A DNA stretch of 64,000 nt, taken from NCBI RefSeq assembly GCF_024807845.1, contig NZ_JANUEQ010000003.1, forward strand, positions 434,001 to 498,000. Reading direction: 5' to 3'. How positions within the stretch are numbered: the stretch's first letter is position 1; the number at the start of each line of letters is the position of its first letter. Below, piece by piece: positions 48,970-57,344 of the stretch. Source of the DNA: Klebsiella sp. BIGb0407 (GTDB lineage Bacteria; Pseudomonadota; Gammaproteobacteria; Enterobacterales; Enterobacteriaceae). A model generated the notes under the pieces. The model had not been told where the DNA came from. It saw nothing but the letters and a program-made list of their open reading frames with translations, and did not search any database. A program made the position numbers and the translations under genes.

Positions 48970-50475
48970 ATGAACCCGCCTGACCGTCTTGAAATGCGTG
49001 ATATATCTATTGCCTTCGGTGGCTTTAATGCCCTGACTCAGGTGGGCTTTCAGCTCAATGGCGGGTCTATTCATGCCCTGACAGGAGCAAACGGTGCCGG
49101 TAAATCGACGCTGATGGCGGTCCTTTCCGGGGCTCATGACCATTATCAGGGACAGATCCTGATTAATGGCGAAGAAATCAAAATCCGTACCCCGCGTGAT
49201 GCCAAACTTGCCGGTATCCATCTGGTTCAGCAGGAGGTTGATGTTGCCCTGGTTCCCGGGCTGAGTGTGGCAGAAAATATCATGCTCGATAAGCTGGCAG
49301 AATCGGGCCATGTTTATCGCTGGGGAGAGATATATCAGCAGGCTCGGGCTGCGTTAGCGCCACTGGAAGTCAATATTGATATCCGTAAACGGATTGAGCA
49401 GTGCTCACTGGCCGAGAAACAACAAATTCTGCTGGCACGTGCCCTGTCGCATCACTGTCGTTTTCTGATCCTCGATGAGCCAACGGCCCCTCTTGACGGC
49501 CAGGAAAGCGCGCACCTGTTTAAGGTGGTCAGAACCCTTCAGCAACAGGGTATCGGGGTGGTCTTTATTTCGCACCGAATTCATGAGCTGAAAGAAATTT
49601 GTGATCAGATGACGGTGCTGCGTGATGGCAAATTTATCTGTAGCGAAGCCATGGCGCAGCTGAGTGGCGAGCAAATTGTCGAAAAAATGCTCGGCCATCA
49701 TCTGGAGGATATTTATCCCCCGCACCGGACTAAAGTCGCTGATATTCCACTACTGCAAGTCACCGGTCTGCATGATGAGGCCTTGCTACGCAATATTTCA
49801 TTACGCCTCCGTAAAGGCGAGATCCTCGGTATTGCCGGACTTGCTGGGGCGGGTAAAACCGAACTGTGCAAAGCCCTGTTTGGTGCCACTCCGAGTCAAC
49901 TGGAAAGCGGCGAATTACAGGGCAAGCCCTGGCGTCCGAAAGATCCCGCAGACTCGGTCAGTCGGGGAGTCGTTTTGGTACCTGAAGAACGCCGTAAAGA
50001 AGGTATTTTTATCGATGAATCACTGACCATGAACCTGGCGGTCAGCGCTGATGACCAGTTCTCACGTTTTGGCTTTTTTAACCACCGTAAGGCGCAAGGC
50101 TGGGCACAAGAGGTGATCAAGCGCCTGGCTATTCGAACCCTCGGCCCGGCTCAGACCTTAAGACGACTTTCAGGTGGTAATCAGCAAAAAGTCGCTATTG
50201 GTAAATGGCTGCGTACCGAAGCAGAAGTCCTGATTTTTGATGAACCGACGAAAGGCGTCGATATCAAAGCCAAAACCGATTTATTTGTCTTAATCGACCA
50301 GCTAGCACGCCAAGGCAAAGGGGTGATTTATGCCTCTGGCGAATTTGCTGAACTGGTCGGGCTGTGTGACAGAATTTGCGTCCTTTGGGACGGAAAGATA
50401 GTGGCAGAGCTGGATGGCCATCAGGCAACAGAAGAAACCCTTTTATATTACTCCACTGGAGGAGCACCTGCGTGA
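48970..50475 (+). CDS. Ribose-type ABC transporter ATPase (two ABC domains), probable methylthioribose importer
   Basis: This protein of about 501 residues has the RbsA/MglA layout. The first ABC domain has Walker A GANGAGKST and LVQQEVD. The second has GLAGAGKTE, VPEERRKEG, LSGGNQQK and DEPTKGVD. The start is uncertain: the frame is open back to ATG 48889. A TTG follows AGGAAGG, and the ATG at 48970 (MNPPDRLEMRD) is closest to the family N-terminus. It is coupled by a GTGA overlap to the permease. Context points to 5-methylthioribose uptake; the family alone says only a sugar. Confidence 0.85.
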   Translation: MNPPDRLEMRDISIAFGGFNALTQVGFQLNGGSIHALTGANGAGKSTLMAVLSGAHDHYQGQILINGEEIKIRTPRDAKLAGIHLVQQEVDVALVPGLSVAENIMLDKLAESGHVYRWGEIYQQARAALAPLEVNIDIRKRIEQCSLAEKQQILLARALSHHCRFLILDEPTAPLDGQESAHLFKVVRTLQQQGIGVVFISHRIHELKEICDQMTVLRDGKFICSEAMAQLSGEQIVEKMLGHHLEDIYPPHRTKVADIPLLQVTGLHDEALLRNISLRLRKGEILGIAGLAGAGKTELCKALFGATPSQLESGELQGKPWRPKDPADSVSRGVVLVPEERRKEGIFIDESLTMNLAVSADDQFSRFGFFNHRKAQGWAQEVIKRLAIRTLGPAQTLRRLSGGNQQKVAIGKWLRTEAEVLIFDEPTKGVDIKAKTDLFVLIDQLARQGKGVIYASGEFAELVGLCDRICVLWDGKIVAELDGHQATEETLLYYSTGGAPA

Positions 50476-51470
50476 GTCATAACGCCCCCCTGAAAGCCAC
50501 TTTATCTGGCCGCCATCAGTTCTTTGAGTTTCTCTATAAATGGGGGATGTTGCTGACTGTTGTCGCGCTGATTGCCCTGTTCGGTATTGCTTCTGACAGT
50601 TTTCTCGAGTTGAACAATATCATCAATATTTTACGCTCAATTGCGATAGTCACAGTTATCGCAATTGGCGTCTCTATCTCACTGACCGTGGGCGGTTTTG
50701 ATTTATCGGTCGGTTCAACCGCGTCACTGGCCAATGCGCTGGTGATTTCGCTGTTTGTCTGGCACGGTTTCGGTACTACCGAAGCTATTATCGTCACCTT
50801 ACTGCTCTGTACTCTGGTGGGGCTGTTTAATGCCTTCCTTATCGTGGTACTGAAAATCCCCGATATGCTCGCCACCCTCGCCAGCCTTTTCGTTATTCAG
50901 GGGGTCGCCATGACCTACAGCTATGGTGGCTCAATTACCAGCAACATGATGCTGCCTGATGGCGAAATGGCTGAAGGTGTTATCCCGGCAAGCTTCTCAT
51001 TGCTCGGCCAGGTCCCCACTATTGTTATCATTATGCTGGTGGTCACCCTGGTGGCACAGATTGGACTTTCACTCACCAAATATGGCCGCAGAATGTATGC
51101 CATTGGCGGTAATCCGCAGGCTGCAAGACTCTCAGGTATCCGTACCACCCGCTATCGTGTCGCCGCCTATGTGCTGGCCTCTTTACTGGCAGGTCTTGGC
51201 GGTATTTTACTGGCCTCCCGTATTGGTTCTTCTCAGGTTAACGCCGGGGGCGGTTATCTGATGGATGCGGTTGCCGCAGCCTGGATTGGTTTTTCTCTGG
51301 CAGGTTCCGGAAAACCAAATGCTTTGGGTACCTTAGTCGGTGCCATCATCCTTGGGGTATTATCGAATGGGCTGGTGATGTTATCCGTTCCTTATTACGC
51401 CATGGACATTATTAAAGGTCTGGTGCTGGCAGCAGCCCTGGCCATCACTTATATCCAACAACGACGCTAA
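50472..51470 (+). CDS. Ribose-type ABC transporter permease
   Basis: This 332-residue permease of the RbsC/BPD_transp_2 family starts with GTG at 50472 overlapping the ATPase stop. About nine to ten hydrophobic helices are visible. Family motifs include GGFDLSVGS, the coupling region TKYGRRMYAIGGNPQAARLSGI, and the C-terminal GAIILGVLSNGLVML. It acts as the membrane channel of the importer in this cluster. Confidence 0.9.
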   Translation: MSHNAPLKATLSGRHQFFEFLYKWGMLLTVVALIALFGIASDSFLELNNIINILRSIAIVTVIAIGVSISLTVGGFDLSVGSTASLANALVISLFVWHGFGTTEAIIVTLLLCTLVGLFNAFLIVVLKIPDMLATLASLFVIQGVAMTYSYGGSITSNMMLPDGEMAEGVIPASFSLLGQVPTIVIIMLVVTLVAQIGLSLTKYGRRMYAIGGNPQAARLSGIRTTRYRVAAYVLASLLAGLGGILLASRIGSSQVNAGGGYLMDAVAAAWIGFSLAGSGKPNALGTLVGAIILGVLSNGLVMLSVPYYAMDIIKGLVLAAALAITYIQQRR

Positions 51471-51482
51471 CAGGACATAACG

Positions 51483-52547
51483 ATGAAAAAATTAACTGCT
51501 TCACTACTGGCACTAAGCCTGCTTGCTGCTCTGCCCGTCGGGGCTGCCGTTGTTGCTCCCGTGCCGGATAAAATTGCTCAGCACGACGGTCCTATTCGCA
51601 TTGCGGTTATTCGTAACCTCGGTTCTGATGACAACACCACTCAGTTTGTTTCCGGTGCCGTTCAGCAAGGGAAAAAACTGGGCTTTAAGGTGAGTACGTT
51701 TCTGAGTAACGGCGATGATGCCCGCTTCCAGGATTTTGTTAATCAGGCGATCAGCCAGAAATATGACGGTATTATTCTGTCCCAGGGCCGCAGCCCTTAC
51801 TCAACTGAACTGATTAAAAAAGCCATTGATGCCGGGATCGCGGTATCCGTATTTGATACCGCAGTTGAAGGCGCTATTCCGGGCCTCACCGTGAGTCAAC
51901 AAGATGATGCCTCGCTAACCAATCTCTCTTTTGGCCAGCTGGTAGAGGACTTTAATGGTAAAGCGAATATCGTCAAACTCTGGGTTGCCGGTTTCCCGCC
52001 AATGGACAGACGTCAGGCCGCCTATCAGGAACTGCTAAAAGCAAACCCAGGGATTGTTGAGCTTGAATCCATTGGTGCCGTTTCTTCTGATGTTCAAGGT
52101 GATACCGCCAATAAAGTCGGCGCTATCCTGGCTAAATACCCGAAAGGCAAAATTGACGCGATCTGGGGCACATGGGATGCCTTTACTCAAGGTGCTTATA
52201 AAGCGCTGCAAGAGAATGGCCGTAACGAAATTAAACTGTATAGCATTGATATTTCCAACCAGGATTTACAGTTAATGCGTGAAGCTAACAGTCCCTGGAA
52301 AGTCAGTGTCGCGGTTGATCCTAAACTGATTGGTGCCACCAACGTGCGCCTGCTGGCAAAGAAAATTGCCGGAGAACCGACGCCAGATACTTATGACTTT
52401 AAGGCTGCCGTGATCCCACAGGCTCTGCTGGTAAGTCAGGCAGAACCGGTTAACGTCACGGGTCTGGCAAAAATTATTCCAGGCTGGGGTCAGACCGATG
52501 ATTTTGTTGCCCCATGGTTTGCCACCCTGGAAGCTAAAAACAAATAA
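51483..52547 (+). CDS. Periplasmic sugar-binding protein of the cluster
   Basis: This 354-residue type-1 periplasmic binding protein (peripla_BP_4) has a signal peptide MKKLTASLLALSLLAALPVG cleaved near GAA. The core carries NQAISQKYDGIILSQG, SVFDTAVEG, IWGTWDAFTQGAY and LYSIDISNQD. It follows the permease by 12 bases. Ribose-type binding proteins recognise furanoses, which suits methylthioribose; this is inference from the neighbours mtnK and mtnA. Confidence 0.88.
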   Translation: MKKLTASLLALSLLAALPVGAAVVAPVPDKIAQHDGPIRIAVIRNLGSDDNTTQFVSGAVQQGKKLGFKVSTFLSNGDDARFQDFVNQAISQKYDGIILSQGRSPYSTELIKKAIDAGIAVSVFDTAVEGAIPGLTVSQQDDASLTNLSFGQLVEDFNGKANIVKLWVAGFPPMDRRQAAYQELLKANPGIVELESIGAVSSDVQGDTANKVGAILAKYPKGKIDAIWGTWDAFTQGAYKALQENGRNEIKLYSIDISNQDLQLMREANSPWKVSVAVDPKLIGATNVRLLAKKIAGEPTPDTYDFKAAVIPQALLVSQAEPVNVTGLAKIIPGWGQTDDFVAPWFATLEAKNK

Positions 52548-52577
52548 CAACGTAAAATCAATTTGTTGATCAGACTA

Positions 52578-52615
52578 AAGGGAAATAATTAAGTTTATTT
52601 CCTTTTTTTTCCCCG
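52578..52615 (+). terminator. Terminator-like hairpin between importer and LVIVD gene
   Basis: AAAGGGAAATAA and TTATTTCCTTT pair imperfectly and are followed by a long T run. It may attenuate read-through into the next gene rather than stop it fully. Confidence 0.55.
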
Positions 52616-52634
52616 CAATTTAACGGAGGTCGTA

Positions 52635-53873
52635 ATGGGCTTGCCACAACCCGAATACAGCCACAATATGCGCCTGATTGGTCACAGTGACCAGGGCGGA
52701 AAGCCAGACGGTGTCCAGGTGATGGTACATCGGGGTTATGCCTATATTGGTCATATGGTATCCCAGGGATTTTCGATTGTTGATGTTCGTGATCCCAGCA
52801 ACCCCAAAGCCGCAGGTTTTGTTCCAGCGCCTCCGGGAACCTGGAATATTCATCTGCAAACCCATGATGACCTGTTACTGGTTATCAATGCTCGCGACCT
52901 GTTTGCCGATACCCGTTTTGCCAATGAAAAAGTCTATTACACGCGCTCTGTCGGCGAAACCGTGAGTGATGTTACCGATAAAGGCTGGAGTGCCGGGCTC
53001 CGTATTTTTGATATCTCAACGCCGGATCGGCCGCAAGAACTTAGCTTTCTGTCATTAACGGGCATTGGTATTCATCGTTGCTGGTACGTTGGCGGACGCT
53101 GGGCTTATGTCTCTGCCTTAATCGACGGTTTCAGTGATTATATTTTCCTGACTATCGATCTCGCCGATCCTCGCAATCCGAAAGTTGCCGGAAACTGGTG
53201 GCTACCGGGTATGAATACCGCCGCGGGTGAGACTCCTTCCTGGCAGGAAGGTAAACGTTACGCCCTGCACCATGCGATTATCAGCGGTGATACCGCCTAT
53301 GCCAGCTGGCGTGACGGCGGATTAACCTTGCTGGATATCGCCGATCGCAGCCAGCCTAAGCTTATCAGCCATAAAAACTGGAGTCCGCCATTTGGCGGCG
53401 GGACGCATACGGCGTTGCCCCTGCCGGACCGTGATTTACTGGTAGTGCTGGACGAAGCGGTGCTGGATAACCAGGAAGATGGAGAAAAGCTGATTTGGCT
53501 GTTTGATATTCGTGACCCGGCGAATCCAGTCAGTATTTCGACTTTTCCGCAGCCCAATGAAACCGATTATGTTGCTAAAGGGGCGCACTTTGGACCGCAT
53601 AATTTGCATGAAAACAGGCCGGGCAGTTTTATTAGCTCAACGCTGATTTTTGCCACTTACCAGAATGCCGGGGTGCGGGCCTATGATATCTCTAACCCCT
53701 ATCGCCCGGTTGAAACTGGCGCTCTGGTACCCGCCGCACCGTCGAAGATGATGGATACGCGTCCGGGACGCCCACAGATTATTCAGTCCTGTGATGTCTT
53801 TGTTGATGCCCAGGGTATTATCTACAGCACCGATTATAACGGCGGCCTGTCGATTATTGAGTATCTGGGTTAA
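52635..53873 (+). CDS. LVIVD-repeat beta-propeller protein of unknown function
   Basis: This 412-residue protein has no signal peptide, so it is probably cytoplasmic. It is built of LVIVD-type propeller repeats (FSIVDVRDPSNP, LRIFDISTPDRP, LFLTIDLADPRNP-like, LTLLDIADRSQP, IWLFDIRDPANP, VRAYDISNPYRP). Histidines recur about once per blade: His73/77, His147, His212/213, His258, and His318/322/325 in AHFGPHNLHE. This could form a metal site on the propeller axis, as in carotenoid oxygenases or selenium-binding-protein methanethiol oxidases. That comparison is inference. ACGGAGG provides a strong ribosome site. It sits between the importer and mtnK, implying a job in methylthioribose use. Confidence 0.85.
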   Translation: MGLPQPEYSHNMRLIGHSDQGGKPDGVQVMVHRGYAYIGHMVSQGFSIVDVRDPSNPKAAGFVPAPPGTWNIHLQTHDDLLLVINARDLFADTRFANEKVYYTRSVGETVSDVTDKGWSAGLRIFDISTPDRPQELSFLSLTGIGIHRCWYVGGRWAYVSALIDGFSDYIFLTIDLADPRNPKVAGNWWLPGMNTAAGETPSWQEGKRYALHHAIISGDTAYASWRDGGLTLLDIADRSQPKLISHKNWSPPFGGGTHTALPLPDRDLLVVLDEAVLDNQEDGEKLIWLFDIRDPANPVSISTFPQPNETDYVAKGAHFGPHNLHENRPGSFISSTLIFATYQNAGVRAYDISNPYRPVETGALVPAAPSKMMDTRPGRPQIIQSCDVFVDAQGIIYSTDYNGGLSIIEYLG

Positions 53874-53879
53874 CAGGCA

Positions 53880-53902
53880 GGGCCCTCTCTCAGAGAAGGC
53901 CC
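53880..53902. terminator. Terminator between the LVIVD gene and mtnK
   Basis: GGGCC and GGCCC arms with inner TCTCT/AGAGA pairing form a hairpin between convergent genes. There is only a weak T run. Confidence 0.5.
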
Positions 53903-53908
53903 CTTGTC

Positions 53909-55108
53909 TTAGCTTTTCTGACGAACCCGGGCAATAAATTCGTCCACAGAATTTATCTGTCCGGCAATCAAAATCAAAAAACGACCTAATTCTATCGCTG
54001 AGCTGACACAGGCCAGGCGCATCTCTTCATCCTGAATTGTTTCCAGATCGGCCACATGCGATAAGCCAACACTGCGACGAATCAGCTCTGTACCGCAAAA
54101 ACCAACCGCGTCAGTCCAGACTTTCTCTAAGAACAGTTCAACATAGCCCGGTGTCGCCAGCGCACTGTCACGGGTACTGTTGTGTGCCAGGGTGATAAAA
54201 CGGTCTGTAAAGGTAGACCACAGCACGCGAATATCGTCTAAACGCTGCTCGCGGTAACTGGCCGCATCACGCGGGCCAAAATGACCGGGTAAAGCACAGT
54301 AGTTCAATAACAAATTACCAATCGCGGTACCCAAATCAAAACCTACCGGCCCGACATAGCCAAATTCAGCATCAATCACTTTCAGACTGCCCTCGGCGAC
54401 AAAAATAGATCCGCTATGGATATCCCCGTGTAACAGTGCCTCTGCCTGGGTCAGAAAACGGTGTTTCAGTTGGGCTACGGCCAGTTTTAACGCGCTATCT
54501 GTGCGTAAGGCTGAAACCTGTTGTTCCAGGGCAGCAGGATAGTTATTACGCTCATGCTGCTGGTAGGGATCATTAAAGAACAGGTCTTCGGTAATCTCAC
54601 ACATTTCCGGATTAATAAAGCGGGCCACCAGCGCTTTTTTAGCATGTGGATGCAGCCAGAAATCGGAGGTGTGGAACAGGGTTTGTGCCAGATACTCACC
54701 CAACTGACCGGTAGCCTGAGGATAGCCTTTACCGCCGATCAGTTCGCCGCGCCAGATTCGGTGATCGGACAGATCTTCCATCACCATCACCGCAAGGGCA
54801 GCATCATAATGCAGAATATTAACCGTATGCTGCGGGCTGTGTTTATAGTGCTCAACCAGCGTTTCAGCTTCCAGACGGGCACGATCCAGGGTCAGGGGCC
54901 AGGACTCTCCTACGCAACGTACATATGGCAGCGCCTGCTTAACAATAATCTGGCTGACACCCTGGGTATCAAAAATTTTAAACACCAGATTAAGATTACC
55001 ATCCCCCACTTCTTGCGCGTCCACCAGACTCTCTGGATTATCCAGCCCGCCAAACTCCTGGGCATAAGCTACTGCATCTGCAGCAGTAAACGTGCGATAT
55101 TGGGACAT
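53909..55108 (-). CDS. mtnK: MtnK, 5-methylthioribose kinase
   Basis: MtnK phosphorylates 5-methylthioribose to its 1-phosphate, the entry of the bacterial methionine salvage pathway. The 399-residue protein has the aminoglycoside-kinase-like fold. It shows [12 protein letters not shown] near the nucleotide loop, VMEDLSDHR, and the catalytic loop [27 protein letters not shown] is the metal-binding DxE block of the family. The ATG at 55108 has AGAGG upstream; a further 18 codons run into the repeat and are rejected. It is divergent from mtnA. Confidence 0.95.
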   Translation of the reverse strand: MSQYRTFTAADAVAYAQEFGGLDNPESLVDAQEVGDGNLNLVFKIFDTQGVSQIIVKQALPYVRCVGESWPLTLDRARLEAETLVEHYKHSPQHTVNILHYDAALAVMVMEDLSDHRIWRGELIGGKGYPQATGQLGEYLAQTLFHTSDFWLHPHAKKALVARFINPEMCEITEDLFFNDPYQQHERNNYPAALEQQVSALRTDSALKLAVAQLKHRFLTQAEALLHGDIHSGSIFVAEGSLKVIDAEFGYVGPVGFDLGTAIGNLLLNYCALPGHFGPRDAASYREQRLDDIRVLWSTFTDRFITLAHNSTRDSALATPGYVELFLEKVWTDAVGFCGTELIRRSVGLSHVADLETIQDEEMRLACVSSAIELGRFLILIAGQINSVDEFIARVRQKS

Positions 55109-55143
55109 TGAGCAACCTCTTATAAATAAAGTCATCTGTGCTT

Positions 55144-55216
55144 TATACCCGTAATACTTCAAGTTGCCTGGGTGTTGCTGGCGGCAAGCGAACGCATCTG
55201 TTATTTAACGGGTATA
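55144..55216. repeat. Dispersed repeat, shortened copy C
   Basis: The left end TATACCCGTAATACTTCAAG then TTGCCTGGGTGTTGC matches copies A and B. The right end TTAACGGGTATA restores the terminal inverted repeat, but the central third is missing. It lies in the mtnK-mtnA divergent promoter region, touching a MetJ-type box. Confidence 0.7.
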
Positions 55217-55231
55217 GACGTCTATACATCT
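55216..55231. promoter_or_regulatory. Candidate MetJ operator for mtnK and mtnA
   Basis: AGACGTCT (a perfect met box) is followed directly by ATACATCT (6 of 8). Two adjoining boxes are the minimum MetJ site. The position, about 55 bases before mtnA in a divergent spacer, suits repression of mtnA and perhaps mtnK by S-adenosylmethionine-bound MetJ. Confidence 0.65.
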
Positions 55232-55284
55232 GGAAGGCATGTTGGCACAATATGCCGCAGTAACGCAATATGGAATCCACATCA

Positions 55285-56307
55285 ATGCAAAATTTAAAAA
55301 CCACCAGTCTTGAGGTTAAACAGAATCAACTGTGGATCCTCTGCCAGCAAGCCCTCCCCCAGCAACAAAACTGGCTGGCCGCTCATACCGTTGAACAACT
55401 GGTCGCGCATATTCATAGCCTGAGCGTTCGTGGCGCGCCTCTGATTGGCCTTTCTGCCAGTCTGTTACTGGCATTACTTGCCGAAAACGGACAGTCACGG
55501 GAACAGCTGGCAAGCGCACTAGAAATCCTGCGAGCATCAAGACCGACCGCCGTTAATCTGATGAATAATCTCGACCAGATGAAACAGGTGCTGGCACAGC
55601 CCGATTTTGTCAGCGCGCTGAGCAAAGAAGCATTACGTCTGGTGGAAGAAGATAAGCGGCTTTGTAACAACATTGCTGATGCCGGTGCAGCCCTGGTTAA
55701 ACCGGGCAGTCGCTTGCTGACGCACTGTAATACCGGTGGGCTGGCAACGGCGGGAGTCGGAACGGCACTGGGCGTTATCCAGCGTGCTTTTTCCCAGGGT
55801 AAGGTTGAAAGTGTTTGGGTAGATGAAACGCGACCCTTATTACAAGGTGGCAGATTAACCGCCTGGGAACTGGGTGAACTCGGGATCCCTTATCAATTAA
55901 TTTGTGACTCAATGGCCGCCAGCCTGATGGCTAAAAAACAGGTGGATGCGATTTGGGTCGGCGCAGACCGTATCGCTGCAAATGGTGACGTAGCCAATAA
56001 AATTGGTACCTATAGTCTGGCCGTACTGGCACATTACCACCAGATCCCATTTTATGTTGCAGCACCCAATACCACGCTGGATAGCTATTGCCCGTCAGGT
56101 GAAGCCATTCCGATTGAACAGCGTCCGGCCCGGGAAGTCAGCGGCGTTGCCGGAAGCTTCGGCGCAGTACAGTGGGCCCCTGCCAATGCTCAGGTCTATA
56201 ACCCGGCCTTTGATGTCACCCCTGCTGAACTTATCAGTGGCTGGGTGCTGGATACCGGTGTCGTCACGCCTGAACAAGTCAGGGCGGGCATATTCCAGCC
56301 TGAATGA
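55285..56307 (+). CDS. mtnA: MtnA, methylthioribose-1-phosphate isomerase
   Basis: MtnA converts methylthioribose-1-phosphate to methylthioribulose-1-phosphate. The 340-residue protein belongs to the eIF2B-alpha-like isomerases. It has [11 protein letters not shown] near the N-terminus, [17 protein letters not shown] with the catalytic Cys, [28 protein letters not shown] with the catalytic Asp, and a final [12 protein letters not shown] block. The ATG at 55285 ([11 protein letters not shown]) is the family start. Confidence 0.95.
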   Translation: MQNLKTTSLEVKQNQLWILCQQALPQQQNWLAAHTVEQLVAHIHSLSVRGAPLIGLSASLLLALLAENGQSREQLASALEILRASRPTAVNLMNNLDQMKQVLAQPDFVSALSKEALRLVEEDKRLCNNIADAGAALVKPGSRLLTHCNTGGLATAGVGTALGVIQRAFSQGKVESVWVDETRPLLQGGRLTAWELGELGIPYQLICDSMAASLMAKKQVDAIWVGADRIAANGDVANKIGTYSLAVLAHYHQIPFYVAAPNTTLDSYCPSGEAIPIEQRPAREVSGVAGSFGAVQWAPANAQVYNPAFDVTPAELISGWVLDTGVVTPEQVRAGIFQPE

Positions 56308-56404
56308 TCGGTTTTATCAGCTAAGTAACCGTGAAAAGTAATCATTTGTGATTACTTTTCACTCAATGGAATACCCAATCAAACATAATCGCAAGGATGC
56401 TGAA

Positions 56405-56572
56405 ATGAATATAAATAGTGATGATTACGACTTCATACCGCTGCCTGACGTTAAAGCTGAGTTACTGACAACCGCTAAAGGCAAGAAGGCATGGGATGAA
56501 CTTCAAACATGCAAAGCCGACAAACTCGCCCAGAAAGATAAAAATCCAAAAAAAGATTATCAGGCGGGTTAA
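56405..56572 (+). CDS. Small hypothetical protein
   Basis: This 55-residue hydrophilic protein begins MNINSDDYDFIPLPDVK and ends with a Lys/Asp-rich tail (DKLAQKDKNPKKDYQAG). AAGGA lies seven bases before the ATG and a terminator follows, so it looks like a real gene. One Cys, no membrane segment. I do not recognise it. Confidence 0.55.
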   Translation: MNINSDDYDFIPLPDVKAELLTTAKGKKAWDELQTCKADKLAQKDKNPKKDYQAG

Positions 56573-56590
56573 ATTCACTCCTCTGCGCAT

Positions 56591-56614
56591 AAGAACAGCC
56601 TGACGGCTGTTCTT
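56591..56614 (+). terminator. Terminator after the small protein gene
   Basis: AAGAACAGCC and GGCTGTTCTT form a 10-bp stem around TGAC, followed by ATATTTA. Confidence 0.75.
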
Positions 56615-56690
56615 ATATTTACGCTCTGCACCAGAAGAATACGATTTGTTTAATTATTATTAACGAATTGTTATATTTATGGCTAACGTT

Positions 56691-56710
56691 AATTCATTAT
56701 CATAATAATG
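56691..56710. promoter_or_regulatory. Palindrome upstream of the DUF2946-like gene
   Basis: TTCATTAT and ATAATGAA are separated by CATA, giving a 20-base near-palindrome that contains the GATAATGA-type words of Fur boxes on the minus strand. It lies about 95 bases before the gene. The match to Fur is only moderate. Confidence 0.35.
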
Positions 56711-56804
56711 AAGATGAAGATCTGATTTACGACAAGAATATTTTATATTTCCAAAAACATTCGTTAACATAGCCAACAGTTAATTTATTTTTTGGGTTTT
56801 TAGT

Positions 56805-57257
56805 TTGGTCTCACTGTACAGCCTGTCGCAGCGTAGTACACCCGCAGTTATTGCTATCCTGGCAATACTGATGCTGTTCCTTGCCCCAGAGGTATCGAAA
56901 AACCTGGTTCAATGGCAGGATGCCGTTCCTGAAACTCACCAGATGCAGGGTACTGTGGCACATGAGATGCCCGCAGACCATAACCATAACACCCACACAA
57001 TACCCTCCTCCGAGCATCACGCACACCACGGTGAGAGCGGCGGCCATCATATGATGGGTAGTAGCAGTATGGCGGGTGACTTTGCCTGCGGGTATTGTGA
57101 GTTACTGATCCATTGTCCGCTGATTTTCTGGCTCTTCGCACCGCTTATCTGGCTGTTGCTGGTTTCTTCCCGTGCACCGCCGTTAATTATATATTGTCTC
57201 TTTCCCCTCACTTATTTCGTAAGTAGTGCACAGCCACGTGCCCCGCCGGTTATCTGA
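56805..57257 (+). CDS. DUF2946-like membrane protein with His-rich loop
   Basis: About 150 residues, starting with TTG at 56805 or a nearby alternative. A signal-anchor helix (about 13-28) is followed by a His-rich stretch (HEMPADHNHNTHTI, EHHAHHGESGGHHMM). Then comes CGYCELLIHCP next to two hydrophobic helices. This matches the DUF2946 type, found near copper or metal-linked TonB and PepSY genes in Proteobacteria. The His and Cys content suggests metal binding at the periplasmic face. It is followed by a PepSY protein gene. Confidence 0.7.
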   Translation: MVSLYSLSQRSTPAVIAILAILMLFLAPEVSKNLVQWQDAVPETHQMQGTVAHEMPADHNHNTHTIPSSEHHAHHGESGGHHMMGSSSMAGDFACGYCELLIHCPLIFWLFAPLIWLLLVSSRAPPLIIYCLFPLTYFVSSAQPRAPPVI

Positions 57258-57344
57258 TATTTCTTTCATATTAAAATTAATTTCTGATTAATTCAGGAAG
57301 CTATTGCGACATTCGAAATATATGTGCTTTGCACAGGATAACCC

